DNA of 7,594 bases, from NCBI GenBank assembly GCA_913009535.1, contig CAJVXR010000071.1, forward strand, positions 1 through 7,594. The letters are read 5' to 3'. The notes below the pieces were generated by a model. That model was not told the origin of the DNA, made no database searches, and saw nothing but the letters and a program-made list of their open reading frames with translations. Within the stretch, counting starts at the first letter, position 1; each line of letters opens with the position of its first letter. This DNA is from an uncultured Flavobacteriales bacterium (GTDB lineage Bacteria > Bacteroidota > Bacteroidia > Flavobacteriales > Flavobacteriaceae). Shown piece by piece: positions 3,460 to 7,594 of this stretch. The position numbers and the translations under genes are program-made.

Positions 3460-6417
3460 ATGAAAAGAATTTTGTCACTGATTACAGTACTTTTTAGTAC
3501 TTTAATTTTCGCACAAACTACCGTAACAGGAACTGTTACTGATGACAACAACGATCCGATTCCCGGAGCTAATGTTGTTTTTAGTGCGCTAAATGGTGCT
3601 ATTGCTGATTTCGATGGAAATTTTTCTATTTCCGTTAATCAACAACCACCCTTTACAATAACTGTTTCAAGTGTAGGTTTTGATTCTGCTACTTTAAATG
3701 TTACTTCGTCTAATTTAGATTTTAATGTACAATTAGTTTCTTCACAGAACCTTTTAGATGAAATCGTTGTTTCAGCTTCTAGAGTTCCAGAAAGACTTTT
3801 TGAGTCCGCTGTAACTATTGAGAAGTTTGATTATAAAGACATAGCGCAATCTACAGGAGCTGACTTTTATGCTAGTTTAGATGGCCTTAAAGGAGTTCAA
3901 ATTAATTCTGGAGGTCTTTTATTACAACAAGTTAATACTAGAGGTTTCTCAACTGTTTATAATGAAGGTTTTGTTCAGCTTGTAGATGGAATGAACAACG
4001 AGGCACCAGGACTGAGTTTCTCAGCTGGTAACTTACTTGGAATAAATGTTTTAGATATTCAAAGTGTTGAACTTATGCCAGGTGCTGCATCTGCTTTATA
4101 CGGAGCCAATGCAACTAAAGGTATATTGTTTATGAACAGTAAAAATCCTTTTGACTTTCCTGGAGTAAGTGTTTCTTACAAGCACGGTATTACTTCTCAA
4201 AAAGCTGCAGGTGATAATTATTATTATGACATCGCCTTGAGAGCTGCTAACAAATTCAGTGATAAGTTTGCTGCTAAATTTACAGTTAGTTATGTGGAGG
4301 GTGAAGATTGGCATGCGGTTGATTACAGAGATATTAATAGATTAGGTCGTGGAAGATCATATAATGCTAACAATACAGGAGTAAATGCTCCTTGGAGAAA
4401 TCAATCAGGTTTAGATTCAACTCCACCAACTGACCCTTCTATGTATCCTGATTACGATGGAGTCAATGTTTACGGAGATCTTGCTCAGAATATAAACATG
4501 GATGGAGCTTTTGCTGGATTGGTTTTACCTGGACTTGTACAGCAAGGTTTATTGAGTAGTGCTCAAGCTGCTTTCTTTGGAAATTTATTTATGAACAACA
4601 CTTTCTTTGGATTTCAAACAATTAACGCTACTGGATACAAGGAAACGGATTTAATTGACAATAAAGCTTCTAGTATGAAAGCAGATATTTCTTTACACTA
4701 CAAGCCAACAGAAGATTCTGAAATAATTTTCAATTCTAAGCTAGGTCAAGGGAATACAATGCTTCATGCTACAAACAGAAACATGTTGAAAAACTTTGGA
4801 CTACAACAACATAAAATTGAATACAATAATAAAAATCTTACTTTAAGAGCTTATACTTCTATTGAAGATTCTGGAAACACCCACGATACAAGTGCACTAG
4901 GTGCTGTAATGGTACTTTCTCAACCTGGAGGTTTAGGCGCATGGTATGGTGGATATTTGGGTCAGTATTTTGGTTTAAGTGGAGTTTACACAACTGTTAA
5001 TGCAAACCCTGTTGTTGGACTTCAAACAATTTTAGGAGCTGCTCAGCAAGGACTTACGTTCCGTCAATTACTTCAATCTTTAGGTAAGAATGATCTTTCT
5101 GCTCATGGAACAGCTAGAACAGTTGCAAATCAAAATATGATTCAGCCTGGAAGTGCTGCTTGGGATTCTGTATACAAAACAGCTGTTACAAATGGAATTG
5201 ATGTTTTTTCAGGAGGAGCAGGAATTTTAGATACTTCAAAATCAACTAGTTTTGAGGTAAATTATAACTTGCAAGACTTAGTAAGTATAGCAGATATAAT
5301 TATTGGTGCTTCCCACAGAAAATATGCCCTGAGATCAAACGGAACATTGTTTACAGATTATACGTCTCCAATTGAATTTGTTGACATGGGATTATATGCT
5401 CAAGTTAAAAAAGATTTATTTGATGGAGCATTGAAATTAACTGGATCGATGCGTTACGATAAGAGTCAGTTTTTTGATGGTCATATTACACCAAGAATTG
5501 GTGGGCTTTTATTTCTTTCCGAAAATCAAAATTTAAGATTTTCTTACCAAACAGGATACAGAAACCCATCTTCTCAAGATCAATACATCGGTCTGGATAT
5601 TGGTTCAGCTATTTTAATGGGTAGTTCGCCTGATAATGTCGAAAGGTTTAGTATGGATGTTTTAGGAGTTACTACAACTGACAGGTATACTTTAACAGGA
5701 AACCACATAAAAAATAATTCTTACACCTTATCTTCCGTTCTAGCTCAAGCTCCAGTTATTGCAGAACTTGGGAACGTAGAGCCTGAGTATGTGAAATCTT
5801 ATGATTTAGGTTATAGAATAAATGGCAAGAAAACTGCTTTAGATATTAATGCTTATTTCACTGAGTGGGATAATTTTATTTCTGCTCAAAATGTTGTTAC
5901 GCCAATGTTTATGCATCCAACATTTGGAGGTCTTGCAGCTATTGCTCAAGGAGATTTTAGAATAGTGAGTTACGATAGTAATACCGATGAGGTGGTTAGA
6001 ACTTATGGTTTAACGGTAGGTTTAGAAACTAATCTGTTTAAAATTTATGATTTAAATATATCCTCTTCTTATAACAAAATGAAATTTGCTACGTTCGGTT
6101 CTGATTATAAATCATATTTCAATACTCCGCAAACAAGAGTTAAAATTGCTTTAGGTTCAACTAAACTTGCAAAAAATTTCTCATTCAATATTAGCGCTAA
6201 ATACCATGATAAATTTTACTGGGAACAGTCAGGTTTTATGGATGGATGGATTGATTCAAATACAACATTTGATGCTACAATGAGTTTTGCAGTACCTAAA
6301 ATTAACGCCAACATTAAAGTGGGTGGTGTGAATATAGGTGGATGTGAATACCAAAATATGCCAGGTTCTGGTTTTATAGGTCAACAGTATTATGTTGGGT
6401 TTACTTTAAATCCATAA
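3460..6417 (+). CDS. TonB-dependent outer-membrane receptor with carboxypeptidase-like N-terminal domain
   Basis: Outer-membrane active transporter of 985 residues powered through TonB-ExbB-ExbD. Order of parts: signal peptide 1-18 (cleavage FA|Q); a carboxypeptidase-regulatory-like domain at about 21-93 (VTGTVTDDNNDPIPGANV, then DFDGNFSI); a TonB box-like segment LLDEIVVSASR at 98-108; a plug domain at about 110-230 containing VNTRGF, VQLVDGMNN and the conserved VELMPGAASALYGANATKG; then a 22-strand-type barrel to the end. It is longer than classic siderophore receptors because of the N-terminal domain and long loops. Two loops are unusually hydrophobic and Gly/Ala/Leu-rich (about 350-377 and 489-547). 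No SusD-like partner follows and the SusC hallmarks are weak, so a polysaccharide utilisation pair is unlikely. The substrate cannot be inferred. The ATG at 3460 is set by the signal peptide. The gene is monocistronic, closed by a strong terminator. Confidence 0.93.
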   Translation: MKRILSLITVLFSTLIFAQTTVTGTVTDDNNDPIPGANVVFSALNGAIADFDGNFSISVNQQPPFTITVSSVGFDSATLNVTSSNLDFNVQLVSSQNLLDEIVVSASRVPERLFESAVTIEKFDYKDIAQSTGADFYASLDGLKGVQINSGGLLLQQVNTRGFSTVYNEGFVQLVDGMNNEAPGLSFSAGNLLGINVLDIQSVELMPGAASALYGANATKGILFMNSKNPFDFPGVSVSYKHGITSQKAAGDNYYYDIALRAANKFSDKFAAKFTVSYVEGEDWHAVDYRDINRLGRGRSYNANNTGVNAPWRNQSGLDSTPPTDPSMYPDYDGVNVYGDLAQNINMDGAFAGLVLPGLVQQGLLSSAQAAFFGNLFMNNTFFGFQTINATGYKETDLIDNKASSMKADISLHYKPTEDSEIIFNSKLGQGNTMLHATNRNMLKNFGLQQHKIEYNNKNLTLRAYTSIEDSGNTHDTSALGAVMVLSQPGGLGAWYGGYLGQYFGLSGVYTTVNANPVVGLQTILGAAQQGLTFRQLLQSLGKNDLSAHGTARTVANQNMIQPGSAAWDSVYKTAVTNGIDVFSGGAGILDTSKSTSFEVNYNLQDLVSIADIIIGASHRKYALRSNGTLFTDYTSPIEFVDMGLYAQVKKDLFDGALKLTGSMRYDKSQFFDGHITPRIGGLLFLSENQNLRFSYQTGYRNPSSQDQYIGLDIGSAILMGSSPDNVERFSMDVLGVTTTDRYTLTGNHIKNNSYTLSSVLAQAPVIAELGNVEPEYVKSYDLGYRINGKKTALDINAYFTEWDNFISAQNVVTPMFMHPTFGGLAAIAQGDFRIVSYDSNTDEVVRTYGLTVGLETNLFKIYDLNISSSYNKMKFATFGSDYKSYFNTPQTRVKIALGSTKLAKNFSFNISAKYHDKFYWEQSGFMDGWIDSNTTFDATMSFAVPKINANIKVGGVNIGGCEYQNMPGSGFIGQQYYVGFTLNP

Positions 6418-6438
6418 TATCAATTTTTAAATGTTAAT

Positions 6439-6467
6439 AAAAAGGCGCCAATTGGCGCCTTTTTTTT
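6439..6467 (+). terminator. Strong rho-independent terminator after the TonB-dependent receptor
   Basis: GGCGCC (6444-6449) and GGCGCC (6454-6459) flank AATT, giving a 6-bp pure GC stem. The flanking A run (6439-6443) pairs with the T run that starts at 6460, extending the stem to 11 bp. Eight Ts at 6460-6467 complete the signal. The fully palindromic structure has an A run on one side and a T run on the other, so it could act in both directions, although the genes on both sides point the same way. Confidence 0.93.
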
Positions 6468-6501
6468 GTATAAAAATTAAAGAAATTAAACTATAAAATT
6501 T

Positions 6502-6509
6502 TATATTTG
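6502..6509 (+). promoter_or_regulatory. Candidate -7 box of the atpD promoter
   Basis: TATATTTG matches TAnnTTTG exactly, 51 nt before the atpD start and 34 nt after the terminator T tract. Transcription would start near 6514, leaving a leader of about 47 nt. No TTG is found at the -33 distance; the sequence there is A-rich (AAAGAAATTAAA). Being the only candidate between a strong terminator and atpD, it is plausible. Confidence 0.55.
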
Positions 6510-6518
6510 CGGAATTAA

Positions 6519-7594
<1,076 letters not shown>

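Noticed and set aside
4096..4314. Minus-strand open frame of 72 codons
   Set aside because: It is fully inside the well-supported TonB-dependent receptor gene on the other strand, with no domain or promoter to support it.
3460..6417. SusC/SusD-type polysaccharide utilisation locus
   Set aside because: No SusD-like lipoprotein or glycan enzyme follows; a terminator and atpD come next, and the receptor lacks clear SusC-type features.

Overview
The window looks like a piece of chromosome from a low-GC member of the Bacteroidota, most likely a flavobacterium. The evidence is AT-rich DNA, starts preceded by A-rich sequence rather than Shine-Dalgarno motifs, promoter-like TAnnTTTG boxes, a tRNA gene without an encoded CCA tail, signal peptides ending in A-Q or S-Q, and a Bacteroidota-type insertion in the ATP synthase beta subunit. 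All genes are on the + strand. No mobile element, CRISPR array, integrase or toxin-antitoxin module was seen.

Layout. Positions 1-72 hold the 3' part of a tRNA-Ser(GGA) cut by the window edge, followed by a hairpin that probably ends it. From 219 to 2574 runs a tight four-gene operon: an ExbB-type proton channel with a signal peptide and an acidic pentapeptide-repeat extension, an unrecognised four-helix membrane protein, and two different ExbD-type proteins. A rho-independent terminator follows at about 2602-2627. Next comes a small outer-membrane beta-barrel protein (2651-3331), whose promoter-like box lies only 4 nt before its start codon. A 985-residue TonB-dependent receptor occupies 3460-6417 and is closed by a strong GC-rich terminator at 6439-6467. 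The 5' two thirds of atpD (F1-ATPase beta) begins at 6561 and runs off the window.

How the genes fit together. The ExbB/ExbD module sits in the inner membrane and converts proton-motive force into movement of a TonB-type transducer, which is not encoded here. The receptor is the sort of outer-membrane gate such a module powers, and the small barrel protein may belong to the same envelope function. atpD is a housekeeping neighbour that shares only the proton gradient with them.

Nothing here amounts to a clearly new biological system. The parts most worth a second look are the unknown four-helix protein embedded in the exbB-exbD operon, the 15-bp repeat in exbB, the CxxC-bearing ExbD paired with a second divergent ExbD, and the possible leaderless transcript of the small barrel protein.
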